Origin: Phoronis australis
Taxonomy: Eukaryota; Phoronida; Phoronidae
Reading direction: 5' to 3'
NCBI GenBank assembly: GCA_002633005.1
Contig: NMRA01000085.1
Span: forward strand, 351,464-415,463
DNA length: 64,000 nucleotides
Part shown: positions 34,513-44,530 of the stretch, piece after piece
Layout: the number at the start of each line of letters is the position of its first letter
Position numbering within the stretch: the first letter of the stretch is position 1
Notes under the pieces: model-generated
The model's input: the letters and a program-made list of their open reading frames with translations, nothing else
Told to the model about the DNA's origin: nothing
The model's database searches: none
Translations under genes and position numbers: made by a program

Positions 34513-34696
34513 AATGACTGTGATGATACACGGACACCAATCTAACTGTCATCACCGCTCATTATGTCAAGGGCTAATGTCGAATCGCCTGAATAAAGTA
34601 GTCAGTCAGTTTGACATGTCCCTCTTTTTCAGGATCATCAACACTCGACGCATGCAGTCATCTGGTCGTGCCACAGACTGGCGAGCCCCAAGAATA

Positions 34697-35030
34697 AATA
34701 GTCCCATCATCCCATGTGACTTACGGCATTCAATCCAATAACCAAGACTGCAAGGACACCTACATTGGAGAAACTAGCAGTCGCTACTCGCTTCATTCAA
34801 CATAGTTATGGGGACAGTGTTGATTCTGCGCGTTTTTCGTACATACAGTCCACTGCACATGGTGCAGATCTCGATGATGTCAAAATACTCGATAACGAGG
34901 AAACCTGGCTCAAGTTTAGGCAACTCTTGCACTAACACTACACTATTTGCACGCGTTTCTCTCCACAGGCTCCAGCGAAGTTCTCGGCACATCAAAGGCT
35001 TGATGGTGCCGTCACAGATTAAGTGAGCTA
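34697..35030 (+). mobile_element. Penelope-like element, GIY-YIG endonuclease fragment (B)
   Basis: The plus strand encodes VTYGIQ and NNQDCKDTYIGETSSRYS, then after a frameshift IQSTAHGADLDDVKILDNEE. It is the same domain as fragment A in the opposite direction, so the two fragments are head to head about 180 bp apart. No reverse transcriptase is visible. Confidence 0.65.
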
Positions 35031-36055
35031 GTCGCTATTCATGGGTTTGGCTAGACAGAGACCACCGTCTCTAGCTGGCCCCAGTTGCGCGCTCCTATTT
35101 TAACCGTTTCCGCCAGGAGCGTGTTCAGTGTTTAAAATAGCTAGTTGCCAATCTGAGCAACTAAACGAAGGTCGACTGCTCAAAGAAAAAGTTTAATTAC
35201 GGGAGTATTCGTTCGAGATGGAAAGAAGTACTGAAGACATCGGCAGCCTCCTAAGTTGTTAGGGCCTACTATACGCACAAAAGGTACTTATAACAGTGGG
35301 ACTTTGAGGTTTTAATCAGAGTGAGGCATAATTCACCGAAAAGTTTCCGGAATATGAAGCTCACCGTCTGTACTGGGGCCAGGTAGAGGCGGTGGTCACT
35401 GTATAGGGCTTGGCCGAATGTGTATTGTACGAGATAACTACATTTGAAGCAACGCTCCTGTTAAGCCTACGAAGTTCCAAGTCAACGAACAATAAGTAAG
35501 GCAAGTGACTAACATGACTGCATTTAAAATAGGAAAAGAAATATTAGTCGTCTTCGAATTTTTTAGAATCGATGCATTAAAGAAATTTGCGAATAGATTT
35601 TCCTCAGCAGCACAGGTGTGTCGATGCTGTTCCCTTGCGCATGCGCATGTGCATTTGACTCCTTTAGTTGACATCCTAGTTCATAAACGTCGATTTGAAT
35701 CACTCCCTGAAAAGCCCGACTTTACTCAACAACACGGTTACATACAGCCGATTATTATAGGCTGAGTCACACATTAATTAAATTTTATGAAAAAATGCGT
35801 CAATTACAAAACTTGTCTAGATTCGAGAAAAACACTCATTAATCCATGACAGTATTTTCCTCAACCCGTCACACCACTATCCCAGACATTTATTTCGCCA
35901 AGTAACTAGCCAAAACGCCTGCAGTTTTCGGGTTAGTCACACTCCCAGCAAAACGCCAGCAAAACGTGACCCTTGCAACCGTTCACATTATTGTCGTTTT
36001 TCTACTAGCGAAAGTGCTAGCGAAAACGCTTGCGTTTTTGCCAGCCTGTAAACCG

Positions 36056-36210
36056 GGCGTGCGTGCAGTAGACGCTAGGACCTACGCTAGGAGCTAGCTA
36101 AAATCTAGTCAACACCACATGTTCTTATTTAAAATACACGGTAATATCTCTTGTAATCTCGCGAAGTCTTGCTTTATAGCGAGGTCCTAGCGTTACTGAA
36201 CGGGAGGCGG
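36056..36210 (+). mobile_element. MITE family 1, copy 3
   Basis: Same ends as copies 1 and 2; the interior is more diverged (CAACACCACATG for CAAAGTCACGTG). Confidence 0.78.
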
Positions 36211-36339
36211 GTATAAAAACCATCGATTAAGTTTAATATATGGTATAATTTCTAAGGTCCCCGGGCAATCCTCATTGTATCAATCAATGCTTCTAACTGT
36301 GCGTCTGTAGTGTTAAGCCCAATATTTTGCTTGAAACNT

Positions 36340-36572
36340 GGGGAGCTCGAACGAGTTCTCCCATTAGGCGAAGTGGACAAAAGATCACTCCGCCTCAGAG
36401 AAACAAAAAGTCCGAGAAAAAGAGACAAAAGTCCACAGGAATTCGGCGTGCATGCACAATTCATAGGTCTGAACGTTGTACCCCATTTTCAGTCCACGTT
36501 GTATTTTTAATGTAAAAAGTCCACACACCGGAAATTTTGAGCCCCCGTCTCCTAGGCTGGGTGCGCACATGT
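36340..36572 (+). mobile_element. MITE family 3, copy 3
   Basis: GGAGCTCGAACGAG start and GGCTGGGTGCGCACATG end. A single N at 36338 touches its left edge. Confidence 0.65.
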
Positions 36573-37760
36573 AATGTACGACCTTGATTATTTGAAATAA
36601 AAAAATAACATGCCCGGCCGTCTTACCGAAAATCTTGAATTTTACGTAAGTTTGTGGTGCCGTTCACTTACTAATCTGCCTCTATCAAGTCTTGGGAGTA
36701 ATTTGATGACTGCAGGTGTTAGCCGGCCAAAGCTCTTTCGTCAAAGATGAAACTTTCAACTTCTCATACCCGGTATATCTAGTTAATAACACCTTCTCAT
36801 TTGAAATGAGCTTTTCTCAATTTAATAATTTGAAGAGGTATTTCACTGCTCTTTAGCTGTCAATATTCAATTCTTTACCGAATCGCTTTGGGGTTCAAAA
36901 GTATTTCCACGCTCCGATCTTGAATTGACGAAGGAGCAGGCAACTTAAGCATTCCGTATATGCGCCATTTACGAATTTGCAATTCCAGTGGTATTTGTCC
37001 AATCCCAATAACTCTGAAACGTTTTCTCAAATCGCTGATAGTTTCGATGTACCTGTCACGGTTAGACCAATGTGAGAATGAACACCAATTCGATTTTTGT
37101 TCTTGGACCAGCTAAACAGTTCGTAATGCAATTTTAAAAAAAATGCGTTAAACGGAAGTCTAAGCAACGTATGAATAAGGCTTCCGATTTTATGAACTTA
37201 ATTTTAAAGATTCGTTACATTTTTGGGTAAGGTTTATTCTGCTTGACTGTAACTTAACTAAATTTCAGCTTTTGTGGATTTTTTAAAGTGCAATTATTGT
37301 ATTAAGTGGTTAATGTGTTTATGGAGCGAGAACTGTTTTTCCTTACTGTCCTTGGTATGATTCTTCTATGTGACGGATGTGCGAGGTTTTCGAGAAGAGT
37401 TCAAGTACTGTGCGTAACAAATCTTGATCGGGTATTTTCAGGCTTTTTAATTTTCGGTGCTTCTGGAAAATGAACACATCTAGTTTTCTTCTGAAACAGA
37501 TTTGCAAAAAATTACCCACTTATTTTGTAATGCATGGCCGAAGGAAAACTTGGGTTAAAGTCTTATTTACCATCAAACATCAGGCATTCGTAATTCATGC
37601 AAAGTCTTTTAAACGAGCGGATTTGACTGCTTTTTTCCGTTGATTGTTTGTGAGTATATTGAATCAGTTTACAAATCATTGATGCAACTTTGCATGCGCG
37701 TACGTCAGATTATGCCTAAATGAGTCTACCTCAGCGGCTCGCTGGTCCCCTACGTGCCTA

Positions 37761-38278
37761 GCCAGTACGCAGGTATCACGCACTGGCACGTGCTTTAGTA
37801 TTGGTTGACGTAACCTCAGCAGTTATTGGTTAGCTTTACAACACCGTGAAAAAATGGCGGACTGTGAACGATTTTTAACCTTGTCAAGCAAGTGGCGTCG
37901 CAGCAACTATTTCGTTTCTGCAGTGATGTTTAATATCCGTGTGCTTGAAGCAAATACATTTACCATGAACACATATCTGACCGATTTAACGGTGGGTTAT
38001 TCATACTGTACATGTATGAATACAGGACAGTATCGGAAACAAAAGTCAGCGACAGTAGACGAAAAGTGCATTCCGAAAAGGCGCAGCCACAATTTCTAGG
38101 ATTCACGTTTCCTGGACATAAATTTTAAGCACCGATTTGACTGTACAAAACTCCATAGAAAATCTATGATGCCAGTTTGTTTGCGTACAGCGCTGCCTGT
38201 TGAGAATTCGACTGGCCAATCAGAAACGCGGTGTAAAAAAATTACCCGAGGAAAATTAAGTGATACCTGCGTGCTGGC
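37761..38278. mobile_element. 518-bp inverted-repeat element with TA target site
   Basis: Ends GCCAGTACGCAGGTATCAC and the reverse complement (GTGATACCTGCGTGCTGGC), 18 of 19 bases matching, each flanked by TA (37759-37760, 38279-38280). A TA duplication suggests a Tc1/mariner or pogo-type non-autonomous element. It contains the 81-codon frame at 37854-38099 and inverted CCAAT-like words (ATTGGTT twice), a CACGTG box and TGACGTAA. Confidence 0.6.
37854..38099 (+). CDS. Unrecognised 81-codon open frame inside a TA element
   Basis: Starts at AAAAATGGCGG and reads MADCERFLTLSSKWRRSNYF; 81 codons, with a basic end (KCIPKRRSHNF). The upstream 160 bases hold CCAAT-like, E-box and CRE-like words, so transcription is plausible, but I recognise no domain and the host is a short inverted-repeat element. 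It could be a remnant first exon of a transposase or a chance frame. Confidence 0.2.
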   Translation: MADCERFLTLSSKWRRSNYFVSAVMFNIRVLEANTFTMNTYLTDLTVGYSYCTCMNTGQYRKQKSATVDEKCIPKRRSHNF

Positions 38279-38810
38279 TACTGACCACCTAGCGGCAAGC
38301 AGGGAACCAGCGAACCTCAGCGGTAGGGTTGCCCTCTATTGACAGGTAACAGGAGATACATGTAGCTCTCGATGTAGCGCACAAGGAAAAACCCGATGCC
38401 AAAAATGTCCTATCAAAACAGAAAAACGTAAAAAACGCAAGTGCTTGGACAAAAATATAATTAGCTTCAGAAGGGAGGGGGTAGTTACGTAATCTCACAA
38501 CATACGCCAGCAAATATATTTCGAATTACAACTGAAAATAAATCAAAATGTAAAAAGTGTTTGACAAGAATTTGAAATGTCATTAATGAGACGAGGAGTG
38601 TAATTTCGCTGCATCAAATTGTAAACGAGGTTTTGAGTGCCTTAGAGGAGAATGCCACCCGATTTAATTCGTCTTTTTTGCCGTCTTAATCGGTCTATAT
38701 CCACATCGCCTCGCATACGGTCGACCTTACCTTGCCAAGAGGTGGCGCGTTAACCTGTGAGGAAGGTGAGAAACGACGCTAGCGACGTCAATGGTGCATA
38801 TGCAGAGTGA

Positions 38811-38941
38811 ATGCCGCTATGTTGCGGTGCTTCGTTCCCGCTTGTCCGAACTAAGCAGCTGTGAGGAAAGCGGGCATATCGTTTTTTACTTCCTTGAGAG
38901 TCCGAAATGCGTAGAAAGTGGCTCATGGTAGTGAAGAATTA
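38811..38941 (+). pseudogene. Degenerate THAP-domain exon
   Basis: Begins ATG with MPLCC and, in changing frames, reads CFVPACPN, then KAGISFF, then ESEMRRKWLMVVKN. These match in order the first zinc ligands, the G-(V/I)-(T/S)-(L/F)-(H/F) strand and the R-x-W helix of a THAP domain. At least two frameshifts and stops separate them, so it is dead. It starts about 165 bp inside the left end of the TTAA-type element. Confidence 0.4.
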
Positions 38942-39034
38942 AATGTACGCTGTAAATAGCAAGTATGAGGCCGTGAAACATCTCCGTGACTGTGGCCTGC
39001 AGACGTCGACAGTGCCTGACGAATGCCAGCTTAC

Positions 39035-39204
39035 CAAATAACTCCATACGTTCCGTTGTCTGAGCTTGTTCACGGCGCCTCTGTAGTATTTCTTCATCAC
39101 TGTATTCCTGTTCGCATTGATAGCCTGTAAAACTAAACGATCCACCTGCGAAGTCTGGACTGATGAGCTCTAGCTCGTCCTAAGTCGGGATTGCGAGTTG
39201 CCAT
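39035..39204 (-). pseudogene. Ballast-protein-like N-terminal exon, copy A
   Basis: From ATG at 39204 the frame reads MATRNPDL. One extra G at 39180 then breaks it, and the next frame reads DELELISPDFAGGSF, SFTGYQCEQEYSDEE and RRREQAQTTER up to a GTAAGC donor after 39035. The GYQCEQEYSDEE stretch resembles GGYMFEPEYNEAE of the minus-strand gene at 33827-33432, the segment that precedes the cysteine motif in ballast-type proteins. The cysteine exon itself is not seen here. The same extra G occurs in copy B, so it predates the duplication or is a real feature. Confidence 0.35.
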
Positions 39205-40258
39205 GTTGGCGTTTATTCCTGAGCGTTCTGTTTCAAAATGAATTATTCTCACCCTTACCAATACTTATATAAAAGTGAAACAAAATCTGTCTCATTAGAT
39301 GCAATTTGTAATTCCTTTTAAGTGTTCGTGAGTGCAAATGATTTGAGAATCCAGCAATGAATAAATCATTGCGTTACCGGCTTTCGGCTGCAACTTGACG
39401 GGACACCGAGGCCTTGTGAGCTCATGCTAATTTAGTGTTTGCTGGCAGAAACTGTTGTGAAAGAACTCGATTTCCATCCCACGGCCAGGTGTTAGGGTCA
39501 AATCTTTATTTACATTTACATTACTCAAATAATGATTGTCAATGTACAACTTCTGCCTTGACGGTGCTGTGGCCAAATTCGCGCAAAATACTTCGAAATT
39601 ATCTCCGAACAGACCCCAAACTCCTGCTACGGACCTTATTGGCCTGCAGAACTTTGTAGGCTACGGTGTGTCCAAATACCAATAAATCCGTAAGAGCGAA
39701 ATAAAACAACACGTTTTTATAAGAACTCGGTGTATTTTTAAGGGTTTTACATCAAAGTTCGATGATTTATTGGTGTTAAACGATGACTTCAAGCGATAAG
39801 CTGACACCAGAACAGACTGCTTGTGAAACCGGTGACGTCATTGGATAATTTTAACACCTCCGTCTGCCGTCGGGTGTCCGGTAACGCAACGGTACGTGTC
39901 CTTATGGAGTAAAACTACTCGATCTAAATTGATACAAATTAGGTTGTTTTTTGGGTGGCATGCTCCTTTAAGGATAACATTCTTGCATGTTGGCAATGAA
40001 TGTATACTGCGAAGAATGGGATGGTGTTTAAAACTCTCTGTAAACATGTACAACAAACGATCAGACACGCTTGTGAAAATTGCTTTGTCATAAAAATTAT
40101 CTATTTGCGCTATTTTTCACCAGAACCCCTTGGAATAGCAACAACAATTGACATTTAGTTAAGATATTTCATATACGTAATTATTTATAATTTAACCAGC
40201 ATTCTTTCCTACAGAAACGGGGTTGACGGGAATTGTGTTCTTTTATCGCTGACTGGGT
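39047..40258. repeat. Duplicated unit A (about 1.2 kb)
   Basis: Nearly identical to 40664-42190 in the same direction, apart from about 320 bases present only in unit B (41197-41517). Unit A stops at a single N (40259). This could be a recent tandem duplication or two haplotypes placed in series by the assembler. Confidence 0.8.
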
Positions 40259-40461
40259 NGCACGAAACGATGATTTTTATTTAAATTAGCAGCAAGTTTG
40301 TGGTGACTGGCGCCAACGGCCGGGTGACCGAACTTCGGGCTTGGCGAGTAGATTTTCTGGCTCCGGCACTCGCCCAGCTGGCGAACAGGGTTTTTCAAGA
40401 CTAAAAGCCTGGGTATATCCCTGACTTCCACACTTTTTCAAAAGAGGGAAACTACTAAGGA

Positions 40462-40788
40462 ATGGCTGAGGAGGGTAAAAGTCTAGTTGCCGTAAGTATT
40501 GGATGTTTTTTGGAGATCGATTTAACATCAGACAACTTGATTTTTGGTAACGTTGATAAGTCCTTTGACCACAACACCTTGCAGGACGATGCCATGTTTG
40601 TCAAGGCGCCTCGTTTTCGATCAACACGACAGCAGCGCCCCGCGTTCGTGAAAGAGGTGAATACGTTCCGTTGTCTGAGCTTGTTCACGGCGCCTCTCTT
40701 GTATTTCTTCATCACTGTATTCCTGTTCGCATTGATAGCCTGTAAAACTAAACGATCCACCTGCGAAGTCTGGACTGATGAGCTCTAG
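40462..40788 (+). CDS. Unrecognised 108-codon open frame, doubtful
   Basis: Begins MAEEGKSLVAVSIGCFLEID after an in-frame-neutral AAGGAATGG context and has one hydrophobic stretch (about residues 73-93, LFTAPLLYFFITVFLFALIA) followed by KTKR. The hydrophobic part lies antisense to the ballast-like exon, which makes a chance frame likely. No family recognised. Confidence 0.15.
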   Translation: MAEEGKSLVAVSIGCFLEIDLTSDNLIFGNVDKSFDHNTLQDDAMFVKAPRFRSTRQQRPAFVKEVNTFRCLSLFTAPLLYFFITVFLFALIACKTKRSTCEVWTDEL

Positions 40789-40819
40789 CTCGTCCTAAGT
40801 CGGGATTGCGAGTTGCCAT
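40621..40819 (-). pseudogene. Ballast-protein-like N-terminal exon, copy B
   Basis: Near-identical to 39035-39204 (EIQERRREQ instead of EILQRRREQ) but diverging after TTER, exactly where duplicated unit B begins. It carries the same one-base frame break after MATRNPDL and ends in a stop at 40621. Confidence 0.35.
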
Positions 40820-42190
40820 GTTGGCGTTTATTACTGAGCGTTCCGTTTTAAAATGAATTATTCTCACCCTAACCAATACTTATATAAAACTGAAACAAAA
40901 TCTGTCTCATTAGATGCAATTTATAATGCCTTTTAAGTGTTCGTGAGTGCAAATGATTTGAGAATCCAGCAATGAATAAATCATTGCGTTACCGGCTTTC
41001 GGCTGCAACTTGACGGGACACCGAGGCCGTGTGAGCTCATGCTAATTTAGTGTTTGCTGGCAGAAGCTGTTGTGAAAGAACGCGATTTCCATCCCACGGC
41101 CAGGTGTTAGGGTCAAATCTTTATTTACATTTACATTACTCAAATAATGATTGTCAATGTACAACTTCTGCCTTGACGGTGCTGTGCCAAATTCGCGGCC
41201 CCCGACGATTAAATAGATTTGCAGTTTCGTGGCTAATTCACCAACATAATCACGTGCACATTACTTTGGCTCACTAGTATAGTATTTTCTTGACTGGAAT
41301 ATTAGTTTCCACTGAACTTTGGCTAGTTTTTATTCGTGATGTCTGATCACAGTTTCCGAGCCACTGGCCGGGATAGTCTCGAATCCGGCCCGTCGGCCGC
41401 GACGGGCCTGATCGGGCTCCGAGCCACTGGCCAGGATAACTAGCGTTTTGAGTTTAGAACTCAAAAAATCACAAGTCTAAACAACACAGATCTATTTTCT
41501 CCTGTCTGTATCTCACGGAAAATACTTCGAAATTATCTCCGAACAGACCCCAAACTCCTGCTACGGACCTTATTGGCCTGCAGAACTTTGTAGGCTACGG
41601 TGTGTCCAAATACCAATAAATCCGTGAGAGCGAAATAAAACAACACGTTTTTATTAGAACTCGGTGTATTTTTAAGGGTTTTACATCAAAGTTCGATGAT
41701 TTATTGGTGTTAAACGATGACTTCAAGCGATAAGCTGCCACCAGAACAGACTGCGTGTGAAACCGGTGACGTCATTGGATAATTTTAACACCTCCGTCTG
41801 CCGTCGGGTGTCAGGTAACGCAACGGTACGTGTCCTTATGGAGTAGAACTACTCGATCTAAATTGATACAAATTAGGTTGTTTTTTGGGTGGCATGCTCC
41901 TTTAAGGATAACATTCTTGCATGTTGGCAATGAATGTATACTGCGAAGAATGGGATGGTGTTTAAAACTCTCTGTAAACATGTACAGCAAACGATCAGAC
42001 ACGTTTGTGAAAATTGCTTTGTCATAAAAATTATCTATTTCTGCTATTTTTGCCCAGAACCTTGGAATAGCAACAACAATTGATATTTAGTTAAGATATT
42101 TCATATACGTAATTATTTATAATTTAACCAGCATTCTTTCCTACAGAAACGGGGTTGACGGGAATCGTGTTCTTTTATCGCTGACTGGGT
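40664..42190. repeat. Duplicated unit B (about 1.5 kb)
   Basis: Second copy of unit A with a 320-base extra segment at 41197-41517 that contains a GC-rich stretch and two CCGAGCCACTGGCC words. It includes the right end of the decayed TTAA element (GGCATGCTCC then TTTAA at about 41900). Confidence 0.8.
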
Positions 42191-42997
42191 TGAAGCATAG
42201 TATAGGACAAATTCCATTATCCAGTATTTCTGTTTTCCGTGTCGTAGGTGTGGAGCAGACCACGCCTGGCACAAAAACCGTAGTTACATTTACGAAAGGA
42301 TTTTAACGCAGGTAAACCAAATATATACTGTTTCTTTCTTTTGTTGTTGTCTTGGTTTGTCGAGATGAACTTAACTAAGAACACAAAAAATCTTAAGTAA
42401 AATTTATTCACCTATTTCAACAGAAAAAGAAAATTTGAAAACCTTAGGAGGGTTGCTAGGTACTTTCATATGATTGTCTAGAGCCACGTGCCAGAATATT
42501 CTCGTGTAGCGGAGAAACTGATGTAGTAGGAAAAAACTGCTTTTCATGAACACTTGCTTATGACGCATAGTGTCTGTTGCATTACAACAGACTGACGTAG
42601 GACAAAACGTGAACATGCCGTTACAGTAATAAAGACAGCGCTGAAAACGGCTGTGAAACTCCGGTGTAGCAAACTGTTAGTCTGCTCAATAGAATTCGGT
42701 CACTTGGACAGCACGAAATGTCGTTTTGTTGACACTGGCTGAACGAGTGTATTCAAACTGGTCCACAAAACTGACGAATCTTTTGATTGCGTTCATTATT
42801 TTTTCTTTCAAGAGATTATGCGAAATGAGAATTTGCCTCCAATGATGTGTCGCTACAATCTTTTTGTAACAATCTTGTGTAACATGAACGATCTCATCTC
42901 TGTCTCTGTCCGGGCTCGATAACGAGACGCACCCTAGCGTCCTGATTACACTTGTATCTTGATTCAACCCATGTCTGGACATTACGCATGTAAAGAC
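42191..42997. other. No gene recognised
   Basis: Unique AT-rich sequence between duplicated units. A 98-codon minus frame (42982-42686) shows no known motif. Confidence 0.45.
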
Positions 42998-43077
42998 ATG
43001 GGCGGTGCAGCACTGAAAAAGGGGGNGGGGGCTATAGCCCCCCCCCCCCCCAGCCCCCTTATGGTGCGCCGCCCATG
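42998..43077. mobile_element. Short GGCGGCGC palindromic element, copy c
   Basis: ATGGGCGGTGCAGCACTG to GGTGCGCCGCCCATG around homopolymers and a single N (43026). Inverted relative to a and b. Its right end recurs at 43886-43906. Confidence 0.6.
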
Positions 43078-43683
43078 AGAGAGCGATTGAAAGAAGTTAA
43101 ATGTCTGGTGTTTCGCGTGAAGAATTCGTAAATGTTTACGAGAAACAAATTACAATTAAGTTGGCATCGAGGACGCTAAACAGGCTCTGCAATCTCTCTC
43201 TTGTGGAACTGGAAATATTTAATCCAAAGCCATGTGTCCAGTCGCTATCTCTTTTTGTTCGTAAAATATTTATCAATTACAACAAAACACAAACAGCAAG
43301 CACATTCAAATACGTGGTACATATACACGTACCATTTCAGCTATAGTGTTATTCTATCATGCCGTATCCTCGAGAATGGCGTAAAAGTTTTGAATAACGA
43401 TCTTAATAATAAAAAAGGCCCAAATATAAATTAAATTGGCACACGTAACAAATAAGTATCAATTGTTGCTTTTTCTCTATAGCGAAGTTATACAATTACA
43501 TTCTTGCCTAAAGGGCGTCCACTGAGTGATGGAATCAATTTCCATACATTTCCTGTTTTTGTGCCGGAGATTACACACCATTTCATGGTAACTAGAAATC
43601 TATTGATGGATTCCACTGTGATGGGACAAATTGTCACTGATTTATTTCATGTGTCTGCGAAATTATATGCTCTTTTTTATTAA
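43057..43683 (+). repeat. Duplicated block C, first copy
   Basis: About 630 bases nearly identical to 43886-44530. Both contain an 80-105 codon frame starting MSGVSREEFVNVYEKQ, which I do not recognise. Differences include small indels (an AGAAGTACAAGTACGT insertion in the second copy). Confidence 0.85.
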
Positions 43684-43885
43684 ACAGTACACACCATGGA
43701 TTTTTGCACATTTCGAGTTACCGGTGGCCACAGACTAAATGTATGACGTAAAATTTAGCTAAACCCATGTTTATTTTGTGTAATTAGCTCGAAATTTTGA
43801 TTTTTCTTTCAATTTTGCCAATTTTCACATTTGCCGCCATGTGACGTCATGGGTTGAACACAAGAGATCAGTGACTAGCATTGAN

Positions 43886-44530
43886 CCTTATGGTGCGCCG
43901 CCCATGAGAAAGCGATTGAAAGAAGTTAAATGTCTGGTGTTTCGCGTGAAGAATTCGTAAACGTTTACGAGAAACAAATTACAATTAAGTTGGCATCGAG
44001 AACGCTAAACAAGCTTTGTAATCTCTCTCTTGTGGAACTGGAAATATTCAATCCAAAGCCATGTGTCCAGTCGCTATCTCTTTTTGTTCGTAAAATATTT
44101 ATCAATTACAACAAAACACAAACAGCAAGCACATTCAAATACGTGGTACATACATATGTATACAGGTACCATTTCAGCTACAGAAGTACAAGTACGTGTT
44201 ATTCTATCATGCCGTATCCTCGAGAATGGCGAAAAAGTTTTGAGTAACGATCTTAATAATAAAAAAGGCCCAAATATAAATTAAATTGGCAAACGTAACA
44301 AATAAGTATCAATTGTTGCTTTTTCTCTATAGCGAAGTTATACATTCTTTCTTGCCTAAAGGGCGTCCACTGAGTGATGGAATCAATTTCCATACATTTC
44401 CTGTTTTTGTGCCGGAGATTACACACCATTTAATGGTAACTAGAAATCTATTGATGGATTCCACTGTGATGGGACAAATTGTCACTGATTTATTTCATGT
44501 GTCTGCGAAATTATATGCTCTTTTATATTA
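43886..44530 (+). repeat. Duplicated block C, second copy
   Basis: Starts one base after a single N (43885). It differs from the first copy by scattered substitutions and indels, and the downstream sequence also differs. Confidence 0.85.

Larger units (their letters stand above)
35040..37750. other. No gene recognised apart from MITEs
   Basis: Contains MITE family 1 copy 3 and family 3 copy 3. The word GACCACCGTCTCTAGCTGG at about 35060 recurs in near-identical form at about 14430. Confidence 0.5.
38646..39967. mobile_element. Second Kolobok-like element, decayed
   Basis: The left end AGGAGAATGCCACCC follows TTAG; the right end is the reverse complement of AGGAGCATGCCACCC and precedes TTAA at 39968-39971. 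Fourteen of 15 terminal bases match. Inside, a degenerate THAP exon (plus) sits near the left end and a ballast-like exon (minus) toward the right, the same plan as 32469-34161. The left target site is imperfect and the ends are short, so boundaries are tentative. Confidence 0.45.

Noticed and set aside
43101-44284. Repeated frames starting MSGVSREEFVNVYEKQ as a two-gene family
   Set aside because: The two copies belong to one N-associated duplicated block, differ by frame-shifting indels and show no known domain.
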